A stretch of 36,140 bases of DNA from an uncultured Oscillospiraceae bacterium. GTDB taxonomy: Bacteria > Bacillota > Clostridia > Oscillospirales > Ruminococcaceae. This document shows positions 1 through 6,502 of this stretch, piece after piece. The stretch's first letter is position 1. Each line of letters starts with the position of its first letter. The stretch covers positions 1-36,140 of the forward strand of contig CAKSKG010000022.1 of the NCBI GenBank assembly GCA_934464775.1, given 5' to 3'. A program made the translations under genes and the position numbers. The notes under the pieces are model-generated. The model was not told where the DNA came from and ran no database searches. It was given only the letters and a program-made list of their open reading frames with translations.

Positions 1-15
1 AATTTCTCCTGATAT

Positions 16-1617
16 TTACATAGATAATGGGATTATTCTTCGCCCTTCGCATAAATACGAAAAACTACCAAACGACGTAAGGAAGGGCTTTATGAACGTT
101 GCTCTCCGCCTTATTCGTATGGTAGTTTTACCGCTACTTTGGCTCCCCTCAACGGATTGAATACAATCCGCAGGGGTGCAATCACTTACCGCTGACAGCG
201 GTATATCGGCGCTTTTGCCGTCCTTATCCTTGAATACCACCGTCAACCTATCGTCGTAGAGGAACACCTTTGATATCATGATATCTGCAATGGCTTTCTT
301 CCCCTCGGTCGTGTTTATGTCGGTTGCAAGCACATCATCTATCAGCACGCTTATCTGTTCCACGGACGGCACATTATCGCTCATAGCCTTTGCCACTCTC
401 ACGGCGCTTTCCAGCTGCCGCTTGCGCTCGTCAAGCTCTTGCAACTTATCATACAGCATCTGATTACCACCTGTGCCTGCTATGGCATTGACAAGGTTTT
501 CCGCCTGCTTGTTTACCTCGGCAAGCTGCTCTTCAAGCTGATCGGGAGCATAGTCACGGGCAAGCGCCGCATAATACAGCTCATGGATCCTTTGAGCCAT
601 GTCATCTTTATCCATGGATTCAAAGGCGGCACGTGCGGCTCTGCACACCTCATCTTCCACAAGATATTTATTCTCATTTTTCTTGTGACAGCCCGACTTC
701 TTCTGGACGCCGTTGCAGCGGTAATAATAATGCTTTTCGCCGTTGCGACCTGTTCCTGATAAGCCGCTCATAGGCTCGCCACAGTAGCCGCAGAACAGCT
801 TTCCCGAAAGGTAATAATCAGCCTTTGCGGAATTCTTTGCGGCTCTCTTGCGGTTCTCTTCAAGCTTGCGACGCACTGTTTCAAACACTTCGTTTGGTAT
901 CATCTGCGGTACTCCCCCATCTATTTCAATGTCTTGATATTTATACTTACCGATATACTTTTCGTTGCTGAACATGGCGTAAAAGCTGTTCACCGTGAAC
1001 GGCTTTCCTCGCCTGTTCCGATAACCGAGAGCGTTCAGATGCCCCGCTATCGCAGTAAGCCGTTCGCCCTCTGCGTACATACGGAATGCTGTCTCGGGGA
1101 TAACCCGTGTTTCCTCGTCAATGACGAGCTTCTTGTCAACAACCTTATACCCTATCGGGATATGACCCGTTGACTGCGCTTTCATGGCTGACTGCCGCAT
1201 TCCTCGGATAGTTTTTTCGCGGAGATCTGCGCTGTAATATTCGTTTATAGCCTCGATAATATGTGTCATCATCTGACCCGATGCGTCATCGCCGAAGGAT
1301 TCCATTACCGACAAGAGCCGCACGCCGTTCCTGCTCAGAGCCTGCCTGTTTATGGCACTGTCTATGGTGTTTCGGGCGAAACGGTCCAGCTTCCAGACAA
1401 GGACATTATCCCATTTATGTAGGGCGCTGTCCTTTATCATCTGCTGAAAGGCGGGGCGATCATCGTTTTTGCCCGTCATGGCACGGTCTATGTACTCTTT
1501 GACTACCGTTATCCCGTGCTGTTTGGCATAGTTGTAGCAGTCATAAAGCTGCCCCTCAATGGACTGCTCCGTCTGCTTGTCGCTGGAATAACGGGCATAT
1601 ATTGCCGCTGTTTGCAT
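16..1617 (-). CDS. Large serine recombinase (phage integrase)
   Basis: This 533-residue protein catalyses site-specific integration and, with a directionality factor, excision. The N-terminal resolvase domain (about 3-150) has the YARYSSDKQ motif with the nucleophilic serine at residue 11 and the conserved VWKLDRFARN segment. A Recombinase domain (about 160-260) follows, then a zinc ribbon (about 270-315, CGYC with a later cysteine pair) and a coiled coil (about 355-420), the usual order of large serine integrases. The start is supported by AAGGAG upstream. The C-terminal 30 residues are basic and hydrophobic and do not look like the usual domain end; they may run into the attachment region. 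It sits at the left edge, as expected for an integrase next to its att site. Confidence 0.95.
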   Translation of the reverse strand: MQTAAIYARYSSDKQTEQSIEGQLYDCYNYAKQHGITVVKEYIDRAMTGKNDDRPAFQQMIKDSALHKWDNVLVWKLDRFARNTIDSAINRQALSRNGVRLLSVMESFGDDASGQMMTHIIEAINEYYSADLREKTIRGMRQSAMKAQSTGHIPIGYKVVDKKLVIDEETRVIPETAFRMYAEGERLTAIAGHLNALGYRNRRGKPFTVNSFYAMFSNEKYIGKYKYQDIEIDGGVPQMIPNEVFETVRRKLEENRKRAAKNSAKADYYLSGKLFCGYCGEPMSGLSGTGRNGEKHYYYRCNGVQKKSGCHKKNENKYLVEDEVCRAARAAFESMDKDDMAQRIHELYYAALARDYAPDQLEEQLAEVNKQAENLVNAIAGTGGNQMLYDKLQELDERKRQLESAVRVAKAMSDNVPSVEQISVLIDDVLATDINTTEGKKAIADIMISKVFLYDDRLTVVFKDKDGKSADIPLSAVSDCTPADCIQSVEGSQSSGKTTIRIRRRATFIKPFLTSFGSFSYLCEGRRIIPLSM

Positions 1618-1633
1618 ATTTTTATATCACTCC

Positions 1634-1662
1634 TTGACAATTTCGGGAGGATATGGTAAAAT
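1634..1662 (+). promoter_or_regulatory. Sigma-A promoter for a small RNA in front of the integrase
   Basis: TTGACA at 1634-1639 and TAAAAT at 1657-1662 are separated by exactly 17 bases. It points away from the integrase and its -35 overlaps the integrase Shine-Dalgarno (CTCCTT on this strand, 1630-1635), so polymerase here could interfere with integrase expression. No gene lies immediately downstream on this strand; a terminator does. Confidence 0.65.
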
Positions 1663-1698
1663 ATAACCGTAAGTATGGTGTGTATTTTATACATATCC
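1649..1698. repeat. Imperfect inverted repeat upstream of the integrase
   Basis: GGATATG (1649-1655) plus TAAAATA (1657-1663) are mirrored by TATTTTA (1683-1689) plus CATATCC (1692-1698), giving a 50-bp dyad with unequal short interruptions. It overlaps the -10 of the small-RNA promoter. It could be an operator, a recombinase binding site, or the 5' stem of the RNA. Confidence 0.5.
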
Positions 1699-1739
1699 TC
1701 TCCCCGTTCGGTGTTGGCGCATCGAGCGGGGATTTTTTA
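1669..1739 (+). ncRNA. Candidate ~70-nt small RNA antisense to the integrase leader
   Basis: A consensus-like promoter ends at 1662 and an excellent intrinsic terminator ends at about 1738, so the predicted transcript is about 70 nt with no convincing reading frame. It lies between two minus-strand genes. Any integrase mRNA arriving from upstream would contain its exact complement, so it is a candidate antisense regulator of integrase. The start site is inferred from spacing only. Confidence 0.5.
1701..1738 (+). terminator. Strong intrinsic terminator
   Basis: TCCCCGTTCGGTG (1701-1713) pairs with CATCGAGCGGGGA (1720-1732) over 13 bp with a single T-G wobble and a 6-base loop, followed by six T. 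The T-run is on the plus strand only, so it ends plus-strand transcription, not the flanking minus-strand genes. Confidence 0.8.
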
Positions 1740-3254
1740 TTATACAGCCTCCGACAAATCTTCGCTGTCAAGCTCTTCTGCGGCTTCCGTCATGGTAAGG
1801 CTCTGCCTGTACTGTTCCGCCAATGCCGTGCGTCTGAACTCTGCTGAGGGATAACGCTCACTGACAAACTTTTCGATATCATCAAGTGATACCTTAAAGA
1901 ATTCCTTGCGCAGATTTACCTTGTTTACACGATTATTATTGAATATTACGTGAAGCTCGTGTTCAAGGCTTACCGCATCGCTGGAAAAGATCAAGCCGTG
2001 AACATCAAACGGGAACGGAACACTTGCATTTCCGAGTTCGTTTATTCTGTCCATAGGCTCCGAACGTCTTGTCATGCCGATCTTATATACATCATCACCG
2101 AATGAACCGATATTGCTGATAATGTATACATATCCTGCCTTGCCGTTTTCAAGCGATACGATCTGCTCTTTTTTATCCTCGATCTGACCGATCTGGGTCG
2201 TAAGCTCGGATATTCTTGCTTTAAGCACTTCGGCTTTGTCGGGGTCGGCAGCCGCAAGCTGTTCTTTTATGTTTTCGATCTCGTTTCTGTATTTCTGCTC
2301 TTCACGCTCTATGCGCTTGCGTTCAAGTTCAAGAGCCTTGCGTTCCTCGGCTTCCTGACGCATCTGTTCACGCAGCGCCCGCTGTTCTTCCTTGATGCGC
2401 TCTTTCTGTACATAATACTCATATTCTATTTTAACAGCTTCAATGAACAGAACTTCGATCTCGCCCACAAACTTCTTAATGGTTGGTGCAATGCTCTGAT
2501 TTCCGTCGGAAGCGATAGCAAGATATTTTGCGCTGATAGTCTTAACACTGTCGATAGAGGATTCAAGCTTTCCGAAGCTTATGGAATAAAGAATATTCTG
2601 AAGCTCTGCTTCAAGGGCTATTGTCATAAGCTTGTAAATAGCTGCATTTGTCTTTGTGGTATATCTGCCCTCATAGCGTTTAAGACAGTCCTGTATAAGC
2701 TTCTTGTTCTGATTATACAGCCCTCGGAGCTGTTTGATATTCATGCATTGCAGGTCAATTTCGACAGTCGGTTCAAGGCGCAGGAAGGTTTCGTCAAGAT
2801 GCTCTTCATGGTTTTTTATGTAATCCTTGTTTGCATTCTGATAGCTTTCAAAAAGAGTTTTTGCTTTGATAAGCTTTTTCTGCATCGGGGCAGCTTCTTT
2901 TTCAAGACGCTCTATCTCGGCTTTCAGCTTGTCAACAGTATCCTGCTTTTCATATTTTTCGGTTTCAAGCTCCGATATCTGTGTTTTAACTGTGGCTATT
3001 GCCGCACATTCAGCCTGCCTTTTAATAGTATTATAGGTTTCCTGGCGTTCATCTTCAAGCTTTTTAAGCTTAGCCTGCTCATCGGCACACTTTTGGCGCA
3101 GCTCTTCAAGATCTTCCTTTGCATAGCCTATCTTTGCTTCAAGTGTCTCTTTTTCATCTTCGATGAGCTTTAAGCCTGCGCATTCATTGCACAAGCCTTC
3201 TGCATTGACCTTGAAAAACAGTCCTTTTCTTCCGCAATGTTTGCATTTTGCCAT
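1740..3254 (-). CDS. Zinc-finger, coiled-coil, GIY-YIG (T5orf172) nuclease-like protein
   Basis: This 504-residue protein has three parts. An N-terminal CxxC...CxxC zinc knuckle lies at residues 4-25. A long charged coiled coil of DUF4041 style spans about 30-365. A C-terminal GIY-YIG domain of the T5orf172 type spans about 370-475 with YVYIISN, YKIGMTRR, RINELGN and LEHELH motifs. Proteins of this architecture are common in phages and mobile elements, and a DNA-nicking role is plausible but unproven. Its leader has AAAGGACGTG, also seen in front of several early genes here. It lies 26 bases after the zinc-ribbon gene and is probably co-transcribed with it. Confidence 0.85.
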   Translation of the reverse strand: MAKCKHCGRKGLFFKVNAEGLCNECAGLKLIEDEKETLEAKIGYAKEDLEELRQKCADEQAKLKKLEDERQETYNTIKRQAECAAIATVKTQISELETEKYEKQDTVDKLKAEIERLEKEAAPMQKKLIKAKTLFESYQNANKDYIKNHEEHLDETFLRLEPTVEIDLQCMNIKQLRGLYNQNKKLIQDCLKRYEGRYTTKTNAAIYKLMTIALEAELQNILYSISFGKLESSIDSVKTISAKYLAIASDGNQSIAPTIKKFVGEIEVLFIEAVKIEYEYYVQKERIKEEQRALREQMRQEAEERKALELERKRIEREEQKYRNEIENIKEQLAAADPDKAEVLKARISELTTQIGQIEDKKEQIVSLENGKAGYVYIISNIGSFGDDVYKIGMTRRSEPMDRINELGNASVPFPFDVHGLIFSSDAVSLEHELHVIFNNNRVNKVNLRKEFFKVSLDDIEKFVSERYPSAEFRRTALAEQYRQSLTMTEAAEELDSEDLSEAV

Positions 3255-3280
3255 TTTAACACGTCCTTTATAAATAATGC

Positions 3281-3646
3281 TTACTTATCTCTTCCGCAGC
3301 CCTTGCAGTTTCTCACCGTAATAGGATTGACTGTGCCGCATTCGGGGCAGGTCCATGTATTTCCGACGTTTCTGACATTCTGAGATGATGCGGTTCTTCC
3401 CGAGCTTTCGGGAGCGTGTGCTGCAGCCGACTGCACATCAACAAGACGTTTTGTATTGTAATTGATGTTTTCAAGGTTTTCCATAATTGCGGCAAGAGCC
3501 TGCAAAATGAAGAATACAAATACTCCCATTGAAATTATCTGAATGCCTATTGATGTAAGAACAAGCGAAAATGTAAGAAACCCGCCTACAATAATCGCAA
3601 GAATAAGAATTAGGACCGAAAGGACCTTTACCGAACCTGATTTCAT
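3281..3646 (-). CDS. Small membrane protein with C-terminal zinc ribbon
   Basis: The product is 121 residues. Two adjacent hydrophobic segments (about 7-30 and 33-55) suggest a membrane hairpin. After a polar Ala/Ser linker, the C-terminus carries CPECG and CKGCG pairs forming a zinc ribbon. The start at 3646 is chosen because GGAGG lies 9 bases upstream, whereas an upstream in-frame ATG lies inside the promoter. The gene has its own consensus promoter embedded in a large palindrome, so it is probably expressed in the lysogen under specific control. No function is recognised; a sensor or lysogenic-conversion role is a guess. Confidence 0.8.
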   Translation of the reverse strand: MKSGSVKVLSVLILILAIIVGGFLTFSLVLTSIGIQIISMGVFVFFILQALAAIMENLENINYNTKRLVDVQSAAAHAPESSGRTASSQNVRNVGNTWTCPECGTVNPITVRNCKGCGRDK

Positions 3647-3660
3647 GATGTTATACCTCC

Positions 3661-3704
3661 TATAATCAATGTGATTAACAATACTGCTAATCACATTGAT
3701 TATA
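3661..3704. repeat. 17-bp perfect palindrome over promoter and leader
   Basis: TATAATCAATGTGATTA (3661-3677) is repeated in perfect inverse orientation at 3688-3704 with a 10-base centre. On the minus strand one arm contains the -10 hexamer and the other ends next to the GGAGG of the zinc-ribbon gene. It could act as an operator or as an mRNA hairpin close to the ribosome binding site. Confidence 0.85.
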
Positions 3705-3727
3705 ATACTTATGTCAGAATTTGTCAA
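3699..3727 (-). promoter_or_regulatory. Perfect sigma-A promoter for the zinc-ribbon membrane gene
   Basis: On the minus strand TTGACA (3727-3722) and TATAAT (3704-3699) are 17 bases apart, a full consensus match. It fires toward the gene starting at 3646 and probably also feeds the GIY-YIG gene and the integrase. Confidence 0.85.
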
Positions 3728-3742
3728 TAGAATACAGAAAAA

Positions 3743-4393
3743 TTATCTTACACCACTCAAAAAAGCAACAGCCTTTCCGAGAATGCGGATATCGTTAAGC
3801 TCTTCATCTGTATATACAAACGGCTCATATGCAGGGTTTTCGGGGTTCAATACAAGCTTGTTCTTTTCGGGATAGTAATACACACGCTTTAAGGTAGCTT
3901 CGTTGTCTATGGATACCGCTGCGATCTGACCGTTTTCCACAGTCTGACACGCTTGTATAAATACTATATCGCCGTCAAATATTCTTGCGTTAATCATGCT
4001 GTCGCCCTCACAGCGCAGGCAGAAGTCCGCATGGATATTGTTCGGAAGTTGTATCCACTCGTTTTCCTCACGATAGATAGGCTCACCGCAGGCAACAGCT
4101 CCCAGCAGCGGAACCTTTCTCATTTCGGGTACAGGGATTATGTTAGGATATTTTTCAAAGAGATTTTCGGAAGGAGCACCCGAAAACGCAGTATCCGTAA
4201 GACCTATCAAATAATCTGTTGTTACTCCGAAATACTTTGCGATCAGAAGCAATTGCTCCGAACTCGGTTCACGTGCGCCTTTTTCGTAATTAACATATGT
4301 CGTATACGGTAAATTCAGCGCTGACGCCATTTGCCGCATATTATATCCTTTGCTTTCGCGGAGAGACTTTATTCTTTCGCCAATCGTTTTAAT
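3743..4393 (-). CDS. CI-like repressor, XRE HTH plus S24 self-cleaving domain
   Basis: An N-terminal XRE helix-turn-helix is joined to a LexA/CI-type S24 peptidase domain. Counting from 4393 (216 residues), the Cys-Gly cleavage site is C102-G103, the catalytic serine is S132 in EGDSM and the lysine is K169. RecA-triggered self-cleavage is expected for the family. The only ATG that opens the frame (4339) would remove helix 1 of the HTH. The frame continues upstream through GERIKSLRESKGYN to an ATT at 4393 or 4384, with AAAGG just before 4393 and an in-frame stop beyond. A non-ATG start, probably ATT 4393 giving a normal MKTIGERIK beginning, is therefore preferred. It is transcribed from the promoter at 4412-4440. 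Confidence 0.88.
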   Translation of the reverse strand: MKTIGERIKSLRESKGYNMRQMASALNLPYTTYVNYEKGAREPSSEQLLLIAKYFGVTTDYLIGLTDTAFSGAPSENLFEKYPNIIPVPEMRKVPLLGAVACGEPIYREENEWIQLPNNIHADFCLRCEGDSMINARIFDGDIVFIQACQTVENGQIAAVSIDNEATLKRVYYYPEKNKLVLNPENPAYEPFVYTDEELNDIRILGKAVAFLSGVR

Positions 4394-4411
4394 CAGCCCC
4401 TTTCAAATTAT

Positions 4412-4440
4412 ATAATATACCCATTTTGGGGAAACGTCAA
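4412..4440 (-). promoter_or_regulatory. Repressor promoter (leftward)
   Basis: On the minus strand TTGACG (4440-4435) and TATTAT (4417-4412) have a 17-base spacer. One operator copy (4419-4431) fills the spacer, implying autoregulation. Transcription would start about 10 bases before the non-ATG start codon, so the leader is very short. Confidence 0.8.
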
Positions 4441-4563
4441 GAGAAATTATTCGATTCGTCACATTACCCAAAATGGGTATTATTTTTTGTCACTATTTTA
4501 CTCATTTTGGGTGTTGACAGTTACCCGATTTGAGTATATAATAAAAATGTACCCAAAACGGGT
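4419..4563. promoter_or_regulatory. Five 13-bp repressor/Cro operators
   Basis: Near-palindromic copies of ACCCAAAATGGGT occur at 4419-4431, 4466-4478, 4500-4512, 4523-4535 and 4551-4563. The copy at 4466 is the most symmetric. The first lies in the leftward promoter spacer. The third abuts the rightward -35, the fourth lies in its spacer and the fifth is at its start site. The second sits between the promoters. Binding by the flanking XRE repressor and Cro-like protein is inferred from position. Confidence 0.85.
4514..4542 (+). promoter_or_regulatory. Rightward early promoter
   Basis: TTGACA (4514-4519) and TATAAT (4537-4542) with a 17-base spacer are a perfect sigma-A consensus. Three operators overlap it, so it should be tightly repressed in the lysogen. 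It drives the Cro-like gene and probably the whole early region. Confidence 0.9.
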
Positions 4564-4590
4564 AACTGAAAATTACAAGGAGATGATTAA

Positions 4591-4794
4591 ATGTATCCCA
4601 ATATCGAAGCTGAACGGGCACGAAAAGGTCTGACAAAGGAAGAGCTTGCTTCTATTCTCGGTGTAGACAGAAAAACACTTCGTAAATGGATAAACGGCGG
4701 CAATATCCCAACAAATAAGCTTGCGGAAATGGCTATGTTTTTTGGCTGCTCCACCGATTATCTTTTAAGCACATCATGTAGGGAAAGGACGTGA
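4591..4794 (+). CDS. Cro-like XRE family regulator
   Basis: This 67-residue single-domain helix-turn-helix protein has KEELASILGVDRKTLRKWI as the HTH core, and its STDYLL ending is typical of phage XRE proteins. AAGGAG lies 8 bases before the ATG. It is the first gene after the rightward promoter and opposes the S24 repressor gene, so it most likely competes for the same five operators and shuts off repressor synthesis during lytic growth. An excisionase-like role is less likely given its position. Confidence 0.85.
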   Translation: MYPNIEAERARKGLTKEELASILGVDRKTLRKWINGGNIPTNKLAEMAMFFGCSTDYLLSTSCRERT

Positions 4795-4800
4795 AAGTAA

Positions 4801-5010
4801 TTGGTAAAGATTGAATCATCATTTGGGGAAGATACTCAGATAAGCAGTGAAAAAAACAGCAATTCAGAATGTCAGAAGTGCATTTCTGAAATCCTGAATT
4901 GCCTGAAGGACAACAACATAACCTGTGAGACGGCAAATGCTATTTTTGATGAATGCAAGCATCGCATAGCAATTAGAGGTGGACAGGTAAAGATAAAGGA
5001 TCTATTTTAA
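4801..5010 (+). CDS. Small early protein, unknown
   Basis: The 69-residue product starts at TTG 4801 behind GGGAAAGGACGTGAAA, 6 bases after the Cro-like stop. It is acidic at the N-terminus, with a cysteine pair (CQKC) near residue 25, and helical and polar throughout. No family is recognised. Its last 38 bases overlap the end of the convergent minus-strand gene at 4973, an unusual tail-to-tail overlap suggesting the latter was inserted nearby or that transcripts interfere. Confidence 0.65.
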   Translation: MVKIESSFGEDTQISSEKNSNSECQKCISEILNCLKDNNITCETANAIFDECKHRIAIRGGQVKIKDLF

Positions 5011-5494
5011 ACTTTTTGTTTCCCCTATTTGTGCAAATTTCTACATATACTTTTGAATTTATAAACTCTCTTTCAGTTATTGATTTGTCTGTTTCGACAT
5101 AGAAAAAGCCACCAATTACACCAAGTCCTGGAATACTTTGGGGCAATGTCAAGGAATAAGTCGAATATCCTTCAATTAATCTATCACCTGATTTAAATTC
5201 AGTTCGACCAATTCTTTCTTTTTCCCATTTAAATTCAAATTTTCTGTCATTAACATATAAAAACATACGAGAAAGAGATAATTGCAATCTGGAGTTGTTT
5301 TCTATCGCAAATTCAAAATACGCAGGGTGTTTGTATTCATTTTCGCAGAATGCATAGCTTTTTTGTATCAAATTGATATTAAAAGTATTTATGCTTATCA
5401 AATATATTGAATTGATAATAGAAATTAAAAATCCTGCTAATGCAGTATATGTTCTGACATAATCATTGCTGACAATATCAAATAAGTTATCCAT
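4973..5494 (-). CDS. Minus-strand moron: single-pass membrane protein, unknown
   Basis: This 173-residue protein opposes the early operon. A hydrophobic N-terminal segment (about 13-40) is followed by a domain rich in aromatic and beta-forming residues. GGAGG lies before the ATG at 5494, and this start avoids the longer frame that would begin upstream of the promoter. A perfect sigma-A promoter directly upstream and a visibly AT-rich composition mark it as an independently expressed cargo gene. Superinfection exclusion or surface modification is a reasonable guess from the N-terminal anchor and likely lysogenic expression. No family is recognised. Confidence 0.7.
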   Translation of the reverse strand: MDNLFDIVSNDYVRTYTALAGFLISIINSIYLISINTFNINLIQKSYAFCENEYKHPAYFEFAIENNSRLQLSLSRMFLYVNDRKFEFKWEKERIGRTEFKSGDRLIEGYSTYSLTLPQSIPGLGVIGGFFYVETDKSITEREFINSKVYVEICTNRGNKKFKIDPLSLPVHL

Positions 5495-5525
5495 GCTTCC
5501 ACCTCCTCTCCTATTAATTACCATA

Positions 5526-5554
5526 ATTATACAGCGGAGAGCGGGCGATGTCAA
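5526..5554 (-). promoter_or_regulatory. Perfect sigma-A promoter of the moron
   Basis: On the minus strand TTGACA (5554-5549) and TATAAT (5531-5526) are 17 bases apart. The expected start is about 25 bases before the ATG at 5494, and no operator copy overlaps it. Its -35 bases double as part of the leader of the divergent plus-strand gene at 5573. Confidence 0.85.
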
Positions 5555-5572
5555 GAAAGGACGTGAAAAGGA

Positions 5573-5815
5573 ATGGACACACCGTTTTTAATCCTGCGCA
5601 AGTATTTTGACAGAGGGACGGCGACAAAGCTTACGGCAGCTCTCCAGTGCGGATTGGATATAATCATCGACGGCGAGCAGGCTCCGACAGGTAAAACAAC
5701 CTTATGCAAGGAACTGAACGCTATCGGGTATAACGCCATTGAACGCTGGGAACTGCCAAAAAAGAGTGATACCAATGCCGCATACATCGCTATCACTCTT
5801 AATGAAAAGGTATGA
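5573..5815 (+). CDS. Small early protein with P-loop-like motif
   Basis: The 80-residue product carries DGEQAPTGKTTLCKEL, resembling a Walker A loop, but no Walker B is visible and it is too short for an NTPase. It may be a truncated ATPase-like or DNA-binding early protein. AAAGGACGTGAAAAGG precedes the ATG. It is the first plus-strand gene after the moron, followed 21 bases later by the pentapeptide gene, whose leader shares the GATGTCAAGAAAGGA block with this one. Confidence 0.6.
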   Translation: MDTPFLILRKYFDRGTATKLTAALQCGLDIIIDGEQAPTGKTTLCKELNAIGYNAIERWELPKKSDTNAAYIAITLNEKV

Positions 5816-5836
5816 TGTCAAGAAAGGAAGTAAATC

Positions 5837-6481
5837 ATGAACGAAACCAAATTGAAAGAAATACTGGAAAAACACAGTAAATGGTTACATGACGAAGAGG
5901 GCGGCGAAAGAGCTGACCTGTGTGAAGCTAACCTGTGTGAAGCTGACCTGCGTGGAGCTGACCTGTATGGAGCTGAGCTGTGTGGAGCTGACCTGTGTGG
6001 AGCTGACCTGCGTGGAGCTAACCTGCGTGAAGCTGACCTGTATGGAGCTGAGCTGTGTGGAGCTGACCTGTGTGGAGCTGACCTGCGTGGAGCTAACCTG
6101 CGTGAAGCTGACCTTGACAATATCCGATACGGTGATACTACATCTTTCTTTGCACTTCAATGCCCCGAAAAGGGCGCATTTATCGGATATAAAAAAGCAA
6201 GAGGCAAAATCATTGAGCTGGAGATATGTGCCGATGCATTGCGCAGCTCCGCCACTACCCGCAAATGCAGATGTTCGAAAGCCAAGGTATTGAGCATTAC
6301 AAACATTGACGGCAGCGACAGCGGAATAACAGAAATTGCAAGTAACTACGATCCAAAATTTATATACCGTATCAGCGATATCGTATCTGTTGACAATTTC
6401 AACAACGACCGCTGGGATGAATGCAGTACGGGTATACATTTTTTTATCACACGCAACGAGGCGGTAATGTATGACCTCTGA
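5837..6481 (+). CDS. Pentapeptide-repeat protein with C-terminal domain of unknown function
   Basis: The product is 214 residues. After a short helical N-terminus, about 13 pentapeptides of the A(D/N/E)LxG/E type run from residue 26 to 93 and should form a right-handed beta helix of about three coils. Residues 100-214 form a second domain ending in ECSTGIHFFITRNEAV, similar in my memory to DUF5758 domains joined to pentapeptide repeats in phages. Some pentapeptide proteins mimic DNA and inhibit gyrase, but most are unassigned. A 75-bp stretch is exactly duplicated within the repeats, so copy number may vary. GAAAGGAAG precedes the ATG. Confidence 0.85.
   Translation: MNETKLKEILEKHSKWLHDEEGGERADLCEANLCEADLRGADLYGAELCGADLCGADLRGANLREADLYGAELCGADLCGADLRGANLREADLDNIRYGDTTSFFALQCPEKGAFIGYKKARGKIIELEICADALRSSATTRKCRCSKAKVLSITNIDGSDSGITEIASNYDPKFIYRISDIVSVDNFNNDRWDECSTGIHFFITRNEAVMYDL
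5960..6109 (+). repeat. Perfect 75-bp tandem duplication in the pentapeptide gene
   Basis: Bases 5960-6034 are repeated exactly at 6035-6109. The unit is five pentapeptides (25 codons) and keeps the frame. Sequence identity at all third positions points to a recent duplication by slippage or unequal recombination. Confidence 0.95.
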
Positions 6482-6502
6482 ACGGAAAGGACGTGAAACA
6501 CA

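Noticed and set aside
1649..1698. 50-bp imperfect dyad read as an intact attP site
   Set aside because: Length and symmetry are suggestive, but in an integrated prophage the attachment sites should be at the ends, not on the phage side of the integrase start; the dyad is better explained by the promoter and RNA.
1653..1847. 64-residue plus-strand frame starting at 1653
   Set aside because: Its start codon lies between the -35 and -10 of the predicted promoter, so it would not be on that transcript, and it runs through the terminator.
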